A stretch of DNA of 64,000 nucleotides from Pleurodeles waltl (Eukaryota; Chordata; Amphibia; Caudata; Salamandridae). Where the stretch lies: assembly GCF_031143425.1 (NCBI RefSeq), contig NC_090444.1, positions 1,537,218,782 through 1,537,282,781 on the forward strand. The letters are read 5' to 3'. The position numbers were made by a program, and so were the translations under genes. The notes beneath the pieces were generated by a model. That model was not told the origin of the DNA. It searched no databases and worked only from the letters and a program-made list of their open reading frames with translations. Positions 43,033 to 53,859 of the stretch are shown piece after piece. The first letter of the stretch is position 1; each line of letters opens with the position of its first letter.

Positions 43033-45210
43033 TGTTAGAAATGGGGTTTTTGGTTGGCAGTCGGATTACCCCCCTGTCCAAGCAAGAACCCTCACTCTAG
43101 TCAGGGTAAGTCACACACAATCCAAATTATCCTGTGCCCACCCTCTGGTAGCTTGGCACTGAGCAGTCAGGCTTAACTTAGAAGGCAATGTATAAAGTAT
43201 TTGTGCAATAAATCATACAATAACACCATTTTGCACCACAAAAATACACCACACAGTGTTTAGAAAAATATATAATATTTATCTGGATAAATGCAGGTCA
43301 AAACGATAAAAAATGCAATAAGTTAATGTTGAGATATCACTGATAAGTGATATAAAGTGTCTTAAGTCTTTTAAAAGCAAACAAAGTCTCTTTCAAGCAC
43401 AAAGAACCGCAGAGGAGGAGATGCGTGGAAACAAAGGGGTGTGCGTTGATTTATTGGGCAGCTCACGGCGATGCGTTGTTTAGTTTTCATGCAGGGATGG
43501 CTGTGCATCGATTTCTGTCGCTCAGTCGTGGATCCTCTTTGGGTTTCGGGGTTTTCAGACACCCCGCGGATGATGTGTGGATTTCCTGCACTGGCAGGAT
43601 GAAGTCACAGGAGCTGTGTCGATTCGGTGGGCGTTGCATTTAATTTTCTACCACACGGCAGGCGCTGCATCGATTCCTCTCTGGAAGTCGGGTTGCATAG
43701 TTCCAGTTCAGCTGTACGTCGTTCCGGTGGGCCGTGCGTCAAATTTCCGGTCACTACGCTGGCGCTGCATCGATCTTATGGATGCAAAGTCAGGCTGCAT
43801 CGTTCCGGTTCGGCGTGCGGTGAAACATTTTCACGGCAGTGCAGTCTGTGCGTCGTTTCTGGCAGGCTGGGCGTCGAATTTCACTGCACAAGGAGTCACT
43901 CTTGTAGAGATGAAGTCTTTTTTTTGTCCTGAGACTTCAGGGAACAGGAGGTAAGTTCTATCCAAGCCCTTGGAGAGCACTTATTCACCTCAGCCAGAGA
44001 GCAGCATGGCAGCAAGGAAACAGCAAGGCAGCAGTCCTTCACAGAAAGCAGACAGTTGAGTCCTTTGGGCAGCCAGGCAGTTCTTCTTGGCAGGATGCAG
44101 GTTCTGGTTCAAGTTTCTTCTCCAGGAAGTGTCTGAGTTTGTAGGGGCAGAGACCCTGTTTAACTACCCAAATCTGCCTTTGAAGTGGGGGAGAATTTCA
44201 GAGAGTGGCTTAGAAGTGCACCAGGTCTCCTTTCAGTTCAATCCTGTCTGCCAGCGTCCCAGTAGGGGGTGTGGCAGTCATTTGTGTGAGGGCAGGCTAC
44301 TGTCCTTTGACATGCAAGTGTCATGCCCTCTACCCTCCCAGCCCAAGAACACCCATTCAAAATGCAGATGTATGCAAGTGAGGCTGAGTATCCTGTGTGT
44401 GGGGTGTGTCTGAGTGAATGCACAAGGAGCTGTCAACCGAACCCAGCCAGACTTGGATTGTATGGCACAGAAAGATTTAAGTGCAGAGAAATGCTCACTT
44501 TCTAAAAGTGGCATTTCTAAACTAGTAATATTAAATCCAACTTCACCAGTCAGCAGGATCTTATATCACCATTCTGTAAATATGACCTTCCTACTCCTTT
44601 CAGACCAGCAGCTACCACTCAAACAATGTGTGAGGGCAGCCCCAATGTTAGTCTATGAAGGGAGCAGGCCTCACAGCAGTGTAAAAACAAATTTAGGAGT
44701 TTTACACTACCATGACATGTAAACTACATAGGTACATGTCCTGCCTTTTGCCTACACAGCACCCTCCCCTATGGGTTACCTAGGGCATTCCTTAGAAGTG
44801 TCTTATATGTAAAAAAAAAAGGGGAGTTTTAGGCTTGGCAAGTACTTTTAAATGCCAAGTCAAATTAGCAGTGAAACTTCACACACATGCCTTGCAATGG
44901 CAGGCCTGAGACAAGGTTAAGGGGCTACTTAAGTGGGTGGCATAATCAGTGTGCAGGCCCACAGGTAGCATTTAATCTACAGGCCCTGGGCACATATAGG
45001 GCACTCTACTAGGGATGTATAAGTAAATTAAATAGTCTAATTGGGTATGATCTAATGTTAGCATGTTTAAAAGGAGAGCATTTGCAATTTAGCACTGGTT
45101 AGCAGTGGTAAAGTGTGCAGGGTCTTAAAATCAGCAAAACAGTATCTAAAAAGTGGAGGGAGGCAGGCAAAAAGTTAGGGGTGACCACCCTAAGGCTGTC
45201 AGGTCTAACA
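43033..45210 (-). mobile_element. Solo LTR of a Gmr1-related family
   Basis: On the minus strand it runs TGTTAGACCTGACAGCC to CCATTTCTAACA, 2178 bp, with the same end words and internal block order as the 25356 LTRs but clearly diverged. TGACC (43028-43032) and TGGCC (45211-45215) are a probable 5-bp target-site duplication with one change. No internal region is attached, so it is a solo LTR formed by LTR-LTR recombination. Open frames in it (for example 43577-43954) are not genes. Confidence 0.88.
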
Positions 45211-45339
45211 TGGCCAAACTCCACAACTCGGCCTCCTGTAAGATCAAGGGATCTGTGCATCAATGGTATGAGAAAATTGCAACTTTCAAAACATAATAAA
45301 ATAAGAAACAAAAGAGATTGCTTATTACTCTCTGAGTCA

Positions 45340-45720
45340 GGACGTGCTTTCATCATTCACCACTGTGTCTCATACAATACGGACAAGTGGGAAGAGTTAG
45401 ATAAGGCAACATGCTGTCTTTCGGGACACTAGACACCCTATGCCACTGGGTGCCATAATGGAATCTAACTGCTGTAAACCTAAACAATGGCTAGAAGTGC
45501 TTCCATCATTCACTGCTGCATCCCGTGCAACATGGATGACAGGAAGACTTAAATAAAACACATGGCTGTCTTTCGGTACTGGGTGCCATACTGGAATCTA
45601 TCCACTATCGACCTAAACAATAGCGACAGGGCTTTGTCAGAGTAACGATCAACTTTCAATGTCTGCAGCCTATTTTTCAGAGTAACAATCAAGTTTAAAT
45701 GCCTGGAGCCTTATTTTATG
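45340..45720. repeat. Two short tandem duplications
   Basis: A unit of about 150 bp (containing CATCATTCAC, CTGTCTTTCGG, TGGGTGCCATA, ATGGAATCTA, CCTAAACAAT) occurs twice, at about 45347-45490 and 45507-45625. A 48-bp unit (AGTAACGATCAACTTTCAATG...) then occurs twice at about 45640-45712. No gene. Confidence 0.7.
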
Positions 45721-47530
45721 CAAGATATGTGTGCTAGTCAAGTGGTAGTAGCTGAATGCACAGCTCCCTTATTAGTTAGCAGGGTCTTTCTTACTCTTGA
45801 GTGGTCTTGGGGCCAAGGTTAAGGAATGGTGCATTCCCATATTCCATATAACTTCCCGAGCCTCCTCAGGGGGCACATGCAAAATGTGTATGAGCTAGCA
45901 GTGACAGTGTGCACCATTTATAAAGTGAACAAGGTCTCCCACATGGGAACAAACCCTATAGTATCCCTAGGATCTCCAAAGTCCCATCCACTATGGATCC
46001 GGAGGTAAGCACCCTTGATGTTCACTACCTCCCTGAGGCCGCTCCTCCCAATGATTGCTTACAGAGCCTTTACTCAGGTCTGCGAACAAAGGGATGCCTT
46101 CATTCGGCATAGAATACAGTCTCATGTAAAGGTTACATTGGCCACATTAGAATGCATGGCAAGTACAAGAGGAGGTGCACATTGGATTCTACGTAAATAA
46201 ATATCTGTCCCATTCTTAACTATTAATCTGTGCTCTTTGGAGGACAAATGGCTTATAGGACCTTTCAAAAAGGTGGCATAAATTTTGCAACATATCCATT
46301 GATGTCACTATCTATTGAACACTAGTGAACATGTGTAAGATTCTATGTGATCCCAGATTATGATGTACAATGCTCGTATCCTATGCCTGCCTACCCTGTC
46401 GACTCTTTATTTCAGGAACTGTGACTTTCCTCCAAATGCAGCGTTCCCACAATTGAAAGGCAAGAGAACTGCATGCACGTTTTCACTCCAGCCATTTTGT
46501 AACTTGGCTCATTTTTCAGAAAGCGGTATAGAATATGTCCTTCCCTTTTCATCTTTTGATTATTACGCCTATTAACATTTGTATTCTCTCATTTCACTCT
46601 ATTAATACACTTTCTCATGCTGTTCATTCTCTTTTTACATTATCGCTAAGGAAAGCTTTAAAAATAGTGCAATCGCTTTGCTGGCATTTGCGTAGTTTCC
46701 AATGATCAGAATAGTGTGTCTACCTGGGTGGATGGGAGTGTGAGTAGAAATATAGTTGCTGCCTACATAAAAGCATCTTAAAATAGAAAATATTGCCACG
46801 CAGGAAATGCGTGATAACATGAAAGGAATGTTCTTCATGATTGCCGCATTCGACGGAATGTGTGGGAGTGTTTTCTGGAAAGGAGCAGTCAAAAAGCGTG
46901 GAAAATTAGAATGTAAATGCTGTGCTGCCATTGTGCCAGAGTCTTTTGGCTTGCTTCTGTAGTATGCTAAGAAGAATCCTATACAAAGAAAGGCAGACAC
47001 TGACAGGGACTGACTGCCAAGCCCATTATGTTGACCCATTTCCCAGTGTGCTGCAAAAACTCATAACTTGCAAACTGCAATTTTTCTCATGTCACTTTCA
47101 CGCCTTTTTAAATCCTATTACAGTTTTTATCCCCCATGACCCCTGCAGAGAGGCGCTGCCATGCTCTTACTACTCATTTCATGATGAATTGCCTTATTAT
47201 TTTGCTCCTGAGCCAGCCTTTTCCTCGCCTGGACATGGAAGCTCCTTGCCTTTTTCCTGAATTACACCTCCACTGTAAAGGCATTGCTTTTACCCCGTCC
47301 TTCTCCCTCCTCTGAATTGCTTATATGCGTTTTACTGAACTAAACACATTAAAGTGAAAAATCATTACTACTTATACTTTGTTCCCTTTCATCTGTGTCT
47401 CTGGGGTTCCCTACCCACTTCAACCCCTGGCCCTCCCCTGTGGTTTTGTTCTTTTGCCCTGATATTCCAACCTAGCTATTGATGTGAATCTTTTTATTAT
47501 AGGTCCTGGCACAGCCAGCTGTACCAGTGT
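45721..47530. other. Anonymous DNA
   Basis: No gene or element recognised; frames up to 134 codons on the minus strand have no familiar motif. Confidence 0.4.
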
Positions 47531-47655
47531 GGGTACTGCGTCCATTACTTGCTGTTAATGGCATTACTCCTAGCCCTACTCCCTCGCCTTGCTTAACCAA
47601 TGATGCTCCCTTGCCTCACCCAGACCCCTCCCCTCTCTTCTTAAAGGAGCCCTCC
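47531..47655 (-). repeat. DIRS terminal repeat, 3' side
   Basis: Contains GGCATTACTCCTAGCCC, CTTAACCAATGA and CTCCCTTGCCTCACCCAGAC; the latter two are mirrored at 51185-51268. Its outer part is also mirrored in the internal complementary region at 47732-47800. Confidence 0.8.
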
Positions 47656-47731
47656 GCCCCCATCCACTCCTGTACAGAAACAAGCCAACTAAAGAACTCA
47701 GTTGTCCTGTACTGGGAGGGAGGGAGGGAAC

Positions 47732-47830
47732 TTGAAGGAAGGCGAGGGAGTAGGACTAGGAGTAATGCCAATAACGGTAACTAATGGACGCATTACCTTC
47801 CGCCCCTCCCTCACCTTCCTTAACCAATGA
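47732..47830 (-). repeat. DIRS internal complementary region (ICR)
   Basis: The first half (GGCGAGGGAGTAGGACTAGG...TAATGGACGC) is the reverse complement of the left terminus. The second half (CCTCACCTTCCTTAACCAATGAG) corresponds to the reverse complement of the right terminus. In DIRS elements such a region is thought to template completion and circularisation of the ends; here the two halves join near 47794. Confidence 0.75.
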
Positions 47831-47920
47831 GACATAGCAAGAAAACAGGAGACAGACAACTGAGTTACAATGCAGAAAAAACATATTTAATCACAACCAG
47901 GTCATACACAGAGAAAACCC

Positions 47921-49113
47921 CTATTGCTTCATAGAGGACAAAACCCTGTGCCCCAAAACCGCCTCCAAACACCCCAATTCAGCAATATGGTAGTGTTTCA
48001 CAAAAGTGGACGGAGACGCCCAAGTAGGGGCTCTACAAATCTTCACCACTAAAGCGCCCTGCAACTCAGCCACAGTAGTCGCCATACCCTGTGTAGACCA
48101 CACTTGAATCCCAGCAGGAGGCACTTCCCCCTCCCAAATCATAGGCCAACAAAACCATTGACCGGATCCAGCGACTCATGGAAGCAGGAGAAGGCTTTTC
48201 CCCTTTCCCAGCCAGACCAAAATTCACACAAAAAACAAAGAAACCCCCTTGCGGAATTCAATGACTGCCTGTAAATAATACAACAAGGCACGTCGCACAT
48301 CCAAAGCATGTAATTGGACCTCCTCCACCGAGGAAGGGTCAGGACAAAAAGCTGGAAGAATCACCTCTTGATGACCATGAAAAGCTGAATTAACTTTAGG
48401 CACAAAAGAGGGAACAGGAATCAGCACAACCTGATCAGGAAAGACCTTGCAAAAAAGAAAAGAGCATGCCAAAGAACCCAATTTACCCAAACGCCTGGCC
48501 AAAGTAATAGCCACCAAAAACAAGTTTTCAGCGTCAAATGTTTTAAATCAATATCCCCCAAAGGCTCGAAAGGAGGGTTCATCAACACATCCAACACTAA
48601 CTGCAGATTCCAACCAGGGAAAGAACGCACCGGTCTCGGAAATAAATTCAACAGACCTTGAAAGATTTAGGCATCAAATGACCCTCATCTGCCAGATTAT
48701 GCCAAGAACTACAAAAAGCTTGGATCGCTGCCCATTGAACACGCAGCGTAACCACAGACAACCCCATACGCGCCCTATCCTGCAAAAACCTGCATGATCA
48801 CAAACAGAGAAGCAACCGTAGGGTAAAAATGCTGTTGCAAACACCAGGAGGAAAAAAGCTTCCACTGACGCCCATAGGAACACAACGTGGACTGACGCCT
48901 AGCAGCCTGCAAAGTCACAGCCAAAGGACCAGGAACCCCTTGTCCCATCAAACCCCGCCGTTCAACCTCCAAGCCATCAAGTGCTGTCTCAGCAACGATC
49001 CCCTGGAGAGACAAGGAAACACCAGCGGAGAGGAATGGAGAGGAAGCACCCACTCTGACCCCGGGCAGGATGGGTTCTCTATCACACCTCAAAGGCCAGT
49101 GGGCTGCCCTCAC
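47921..49113 (-). pseudogene. DIRS tyrosine recombinase (degraded)
   Basis: The protein would integrate the circular DNA intermediate. Blocks in order on the minus strand: VTLQAARRQSTLCSYGRQWK (N-terminal SAM-like part, about 48930), a frameshift near 48830-48880, WNLQLVLDVLMNPPFEPLGD (about 48600), then after another shift LKTCFLVAITLARRLGKLGS and QLHALDVRRALLYYL. The C-terminal block is PPAGIQVWSTQGMATTVAEL and FVKHYHIAELG, ending at 47921. The final Tyr (HY) is present, but the expected H-x-x-R reads WSTQ, so both catalytic residues are lost. Three or more frame breaks confirm it is dead. Confidence 0.85.
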
Positions 49114-49165
49114 ACAAAGAACTGCTTACCAACCGCTGAAGCAGAGGAAACCAATTTGCACGCAT

Positions 49166-50475
49166 CTACCGGGAAGCGATCAAAATCATCTGAGCCCCTA
49201 CCTGCCGCACCCTGACAAGAAAGGATCGGATCAACTGGAAAGGAGGGAACGCATAAAGAAGACCCTGTGGCCACTGACACGTCAGTCCGTCCACAGCCCA
49301 CGCCTGAGGACATCGATATCTTGAGCAGAACATCCCCACCTTTGCATTGTCCAGAGAAGCAAACAAGTCCACAACCGGACGACCCCATTTCCGAAACGGA
49401 CAACGGAAGAGAGACACCCAAAGGGAGAACACCTGGGAGAAAGGAATGACCCTGCTCAACCGATCTGCCAGAACATTGTCCGACCCCTGAATGTATGAGG
49501 CCCGAAGAGACAGAACTGAATGCTGGGCCCACAAAAAAATAGCCGGAGCAACTAGATTCAGAGAACGGGATCTGGTCCCCCCCTTCTGTTGATGTAGGGC
49601 TTGGCCACCAAGTTGTCCGTCTGCGCCAACACCGCCCTCCCTTGCAAGAGCGTCTGAAAATGCACCAGAGCCAGTCGGACTGCAGTCAACTCCCGCCAAT
49701 TCGAAGACCTCTCCGATTCTCTCAGGGACCAAAACCCCTGAACCTGTCCCGACCCCAGCCAATCCCCCCATCCCGAGAGATTGGCACCCGATGTTAATAC
49801 TACAGGCAGCGGTGGAGACAAAGACACCCCAATCTGTAGAGGTGCTGGCACCATCCACCAACCCAACTCCATGCGAATGCAAGCCGACATAGGAATGCGA
49901 GTTAGTAGAGTGCAAGGATCCGGAAACCATCAGGATAGGAACCAATACATCAGACAAAGAAGATGAAACCTTGCCCCAGGAACCAGGAAGATCACCAAAG
50001 CCAAGTAACCCTGCTGTCGCAACCACTGGAGAGCTCTGGGAGCCACTTGAAATAGCACAGCTGTCACCTGAGCCTGAGGATGCTCCCATCTCCTGGCTGA
50101 CACTGTCACCAACCCCCGTAGAGTCAGAAATCGAGCCCCGATAAATACCAGGTCCTGGAAAGGCACAAAATCTAATTTCCCCCAATTGATCAAGAAACCG
50201 TGACCCTGAAGGACCCCCAAGACCCTTCTCACATGAAACCTCATGAGAGCTTCGTCTGGAGCCTGGATCAACAGATTGTCCAGACAAGGATGTACAAACA
50301 TGCAAAAGTGCCACGAGAGGAGCCAGTATTTTCGTGAAGACCCTGGGAGCTGACTTTAGGCCAAAGGGAAGAACACAAAACTGAAAATGGTCGGGACCTA
50401 TTGCAAAGCACAGAAACCTTTAAGAAGACACTGCGACAGGCACGTGGAGGTAAGCATCCTGAAGATTCAGAAGAA
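49166..50475 (-). pseudogene. DIRS reverse transcriptase and RNase H (partial)
   Basis: The RT fragment starts at QDAYLHVPVAVSS (about 50470), then LPFGLKSAPRVFTKILAPLV, then FVHPCLDNLLIQAPDEALMR (the catalytic YxDD position reads CLDN), LGVLQGHGFLINWGKLDFVP and FQDLVFIGARF, in two or three frames. RNase H follows at 49890-49558 (NWRELTAVRLALVHFQ, LAQTDNLVAKPYIN). Then comes the DIRS methylase-like/linker block (LRASYIQGSDNVLADRLSR, VDLFASLDNAKVGMFCSRYR, LLYAFPPFQLI). The first half of RT is missing. The 382-codon open frame 50314-49166 mixes out-of-frame stretches with a genuine tail. Confidence 0.85.
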
Positions 50476-50477
50476 GA

Positions 50478-50735
50478 AGAAGAAGAAGAACCAGCAGCGT
50501 CCACTGAGGCGCGGGCAGCCGAGGGACAACCTGCACGAACAGCTCCCGCATGGAGTGCCCTGGAAACTGCCACTTTAATCATGTCCTGAACTTCCTCACG
50601 AGACATAACAGGAGCAGAACCAGCCACCTGAGTTCTGCCTACCCTGTCAGACTGCAATGGCACCGGAACCCCATCATCCTTGGAAGAGAAAGAGCAAGAA
50701 ATCACTCTCCTGCGTTTAGCACCCTTTTTCGACAT
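50478..50735 (-). pseudogene. DIRS gag N-terminal fragment
   Basis: The minus-strand frame opens MSKKGAKRRRVISCSFSS, basic then acidic. VMSREEVQDMIKVAVSRALH and a Ser run (TCT repeats at about 50469-50490) follow. Immediately afterwards the sequence becomes RT (QDAYLHVP in another frame), so the gag C-terminus and the RT N-terminus are deleted. The deletion probably fell at or near the TCT repeat. The gag assignment is by position and composition. Confidence 0.6.
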
Positions 50736-51179
50736 GATGAAACCAACCAAATGACCAAAAACCACAAATGGTTATACCAATCTCGAATCAGAGCATGACA
50801 TCCAAAAGGCCCCCCAATCATGAGAAACAATGAACATATAAAAAAAACATGGGTCCAAACGCCGGCTTTACCCCAGAAAATGCAGGAAAGATGCTGCCGG
50901 GCAACCGAAGGGCTCCGCGACACTTTCAACCCAGAAGCACAGCCCCAGCCACAGCAGAGCCGTCTGACCGCATAAGATGACTTAGCAGGAAACCAGCGAG
51001 AGGCAGCCTCGCATGCCTCCAACACGCCGGATGCCGAGCGAGGGGCAGACGGAACTGGAGGCCCCGCGACCAGCGCCGAGGAAGAAAAACAATGCCCCCC
51101 TCAGCCACGCAAAGGAGGAGAGAAGAGGAAAGTCTCACAGGTAAGGAGACAAAAGAAAACAGGAATGGGTAGGGGTGGG

Positions 51180-51268
51180 GGGCTCTTTTAGGAAGAGAGG
51201 GGAGGGGTCTGGGTGAGGCAAGGGAGCCTCATTGGTTAAGGAAGGCGAGGGAGGGACGGGAGTTAATG
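51180..51268 (-). repeat. DIRS terminal repeat, 5' side
   Basis: The reverse complement of the 3' side: GAAGAGAGGGGAGGGGTCTG, GTGAGGCAAGGGAG, TCATTGGTTAAG, ending near GGGAGTTAATG. Confidence 0.8.
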
Positions 51269-52498
51269 TCTCTCATCACAGAGCCTGAGGTACTATTGCA
51301 CATACACGGAATAATTTACCTCTACGTACACAGAGAGTAGCTGGGTCAGCAGTCATTATATACTTCTGAATGTGGTAGTTGGTCTGGAATTCTGATGCAG
51401 TTTGACCCATTAACCATGCTCAATGACCTCTATCTCCAGTCAGAGTACAGCTTCTAAAAAGAATAAGTCTTTATTTACATGAGAGAAGTGAAAGTTTGAT
51501 AAAATAAGTAATTATATACACAAAGAATATTGTAGCACTATTTCCGGCCATAATACAACACCAAGCAATTGTATTACATAGTGCAGTCCAAAAGGAGCAC
51601 AGCTAACTTATGTGCCAGAGAACTGCACTCTCCAGAAATCTTGATGTCTCAGTTGTTTACTATAGAAAATGTGTCCTAATATACTTGCCACAATATAATG
51701 GCTAGGATGTATTGTTTCACTTTGCGCCCCAGAGTACCCTTAACTGAGAGCACCAGGCGCATACTGGGACAGTGGACCAATATAACATCCTCTTCACAGT
51801 GCAGGCATGAACATGGGCCTGCACTGTAAGCAGTGCATTATGGAACTACTGGCCCACTGTTTGAAACCGCTGTTCCGTCTTTCACTGCAGGAGGCAATCA
51901 AGCCTGCATTTAAAAGAGGATCAAACATTATCCTGCAAGTGGTGTACTGTGTGATTGTACTCACCTGCAGCAGGATGCCTAGGGGGTCGCTAGGACCCCT
52001 GTAACCTCCCCCAAAGGGCACACTGGCTTTACACTTCCCAATGGCAGCTATGCCCCTGTGCACGCGTCTGTGATACAGTGTTGGTGCAAAAGCTAAGACT
52101 CCTTCTTTGCATGTGGCCACACCCGCATGTATATAAGGAAGTGCTCCTCGTGATTACTCTGATGCAAAATGTGAGCACACAAAATCAGTATTATAGAAGG
52201 GGTTGCACAAGTATCTGCAAACCTTTTGATAATACCAAAGTACCCCCAAGGACACAAGAAGCAGTTATACATGCATGTAGCACACATTGGGCATTTTTTG
52301 TTATACAACCACTGGTGTGCTAAGATATGTCTGCACTTTACCTTAGTTTTTCACTGACTCTGGGTGCAAGAAGGGAGAGCTAGGCAGCCATCAGCAGAGA
52401 TTGTCCCAGAGATGGGGAAGTGGTTGACAGAGGCAACCAGTGTCCTTGGGTGGGGTGGAAATTGCAACCCCGGCCACCTTGCCTCCCAGCATGGAGAG
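51269..52498. other. Anonymous DNA
   Basis: No gene or element recognised. The last 100 bases may belong to the adjoining Gmr1-like fragment, too decayed to delimit. Confidence 0.4.
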
Positions 52499-52700
52499 GT
52501 ACAAATAGAGGCCTAAAGTCATTGGAACTGAGGTTTGGGCTCTGAGAGCTACATGAGCCAGTGTGACTATGGTCACAGAGAAGCTGACTTCTCCAGAGCA
52601 GATCATACCTGGTGTGTAGTCACCAGGCAACCTATGCAGACAGCAGAGCCCAGCTCCATCCCATGGCAATGGTGAATTTGGAATGAGGAGGTGTGGTAGG
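52499..52700 (+). pseudogene. Gmr1-like protease remnant
   Basis: The frame matches EALRDTGASVTTV of the tandem element as roughly WALRAT(stop)ASVTMV. The DTG triad is destroyed: Asp becomes Ala and the Gly codon is TGA, near 52549-52557. Only nucleotide-level similarity to the protease region supports it. Confidence 0.6.
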
Positions 52701-53800
52701 CCCTAAACAGGTAGTTGTGTCTCCTGCATTCCCAGTGGACTGCCTACTGGGAGATTATCTTGAAGAGTCTGACTGGTCTGGGGTGGAGGGAATGGTTAAT
52801 GTAAGGTTGCTGGATCTCCCTAAGCAGCTATGTGCTGTGACCATGTCACAGGCTGCTCAGCAGGGAAAGACTAGGCACTTAGACTCTGGAATAAGGGGCC
52901 ACACATCCAATGACAAGAGAAAAGGCACTGGGTTTGGTGAGCCAACCCAAAGAACTCCAGAGGTGCACGAGGAATCTAACCTTGAGGGGGAGGATCTGAC
53001 CTTTGAGGGTGGAATTGCACCCCTGCAAGATCTGTCCAACTTGGCAGAATTGCCAGGAGCTAGTGGACCCACCAGAGAAGAGTTTTGTCAGGAACTAAGA
53101 GAGTGTCCCACTCTTGAGGGCCTACAGCAGACCGCCTTTAGCCATGAGAATGGTGATGTAAGTGGATTCCACAGAGTGTACTGGGAGGATGGAGTTCTAT
53201 ATACTGAGGCCAGAGACCTCAAAGTGGGAGCCAACAGGAGGTTGGTGGTCACCCCCAAAGTACAGAGAATTCCTCCTCACCCTAAGTCATTACCATCCCT
53301 TGGCAGGTTATTTGGTTCAGAATAAGACTTCGAACCAGCTGGTTAATATTTCTATTGGCCCAACATGTCTGCCAAAGTGAAGGAGTTCTGTAGCTCCTGT
53401 GCAACCTGTCAGACCAGTGGGAAGACAGGGAACAAACCAAAGGCTCCCTTGCTATCACTGCCAGTGGTTGGGACTCCCTTTGAGAGGGAGGGGGTAGACA
53501 TTGTTGGTCCCCTAGACCCACCAACTGCATCAGGAAACAGATATATCTTGGTGGTAGTAGACAATGCCACAATGTATCATGAGGCAATTCCCCTCAAAGC
53601 AGTCACTTCTGCTTCGGTGGCTAGGGTCCTACTTGGTGTGTTCACCAGAGTGGGTTTCCCAAAGGGGGTTTTTTCAGATAGAAGCACACATTTCATGTCC
53701 AGCTATCTGAGGCGATGTGGGAAGAATGTGGTGTCACCTACAAGTTCACTTCCCCATATCATCCCCAGACTAATGGTCTGGTAGAATATATTACTGAGTT
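52693..53800 (+). pseudogene. Gmr1-like integrase with linker (partial)
   Basis: The first open frame (52693-53325) has VDCLLGDYLEESDW, EFCQELRECPTLEGLQQ and YWEDGVLYTEA, matching the linker and pre-integrase of the tandem copy. After a frameshift near 53290-53360, the finger half CSSCATCQTSGK and the core follow: EGVDIVGPLDPPTASGN, VFSDRSTHFMSS. A last frameshift near 53715 is followed by CGVTYKFTSPYHPQTNGLVE. The D, D, E residues are all identifiable, but spread over three frames. It ends in (TA)n immediately after the Glu. Confidence 0.8.
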
Positions 53801-53801
53801 T

Positions 53802-53802
<1 letters not shown>

Positions 53803-53851
<49 letters not shown>
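53803..53851. repeat. (TA)n microsatellite
   Basis: About 24 TA units between the integrase fragment and the solo LTR; open frames of alternating Ile-Tyr are artefacts of it. Confidence 0.95.

Positions 53852-53854
<3 letters not shown>

Positions 53855-53859
<5 letters not shown>

Larger units (their letters stand above)
47531..51268 (-). mobile_element. DIRS-type tyrosine-recombinase retrotransposon
   Basis: The minus-strand order is a gag fragment, RT, RNase H, a DIRS-specific domain and a tyrosine recombinase, the DIRS layout. Inverted terminal repeats pair about 47561-47655 with about 51185-51268 (shared words AACCAATGA, CTCCCTTGCCTCACCCAGAC, CCCTCCCCTCTCTTC). An internal complementary region at about 47732-47830 matches the outer ends of both termini. 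Gag and the first half of RT are fused by a deletion near 50468. DIRS elements integrate by recombinase, without target duplication. End coordinates are good to within about 10-20 bases. Confidence 0.9.
52499..53800 (+). mobile_element. Older Gmr1-like Gypsy fragment (protease to integrase)
   Basis: The colinear counterpart of 29120-30440 in the tandem element, but strongly diverged: protease remnant, linker, H2C2 finger and integrase core. It lacks gag, RT, RNase H and LTRs. It stops at a (TA)n tract at 53803, and the adjacent minus-strand LTR is in the opposite orientation. A second, older lineage of the same group is likely. Confidence 0.85.

Noticed and set aside
49166..50314. 382-codon minus-strand frame as one protein
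   Set aside because: Much of it is out of frame with the DIRS RT and RNase H; only its final part is the true DIRS frame.
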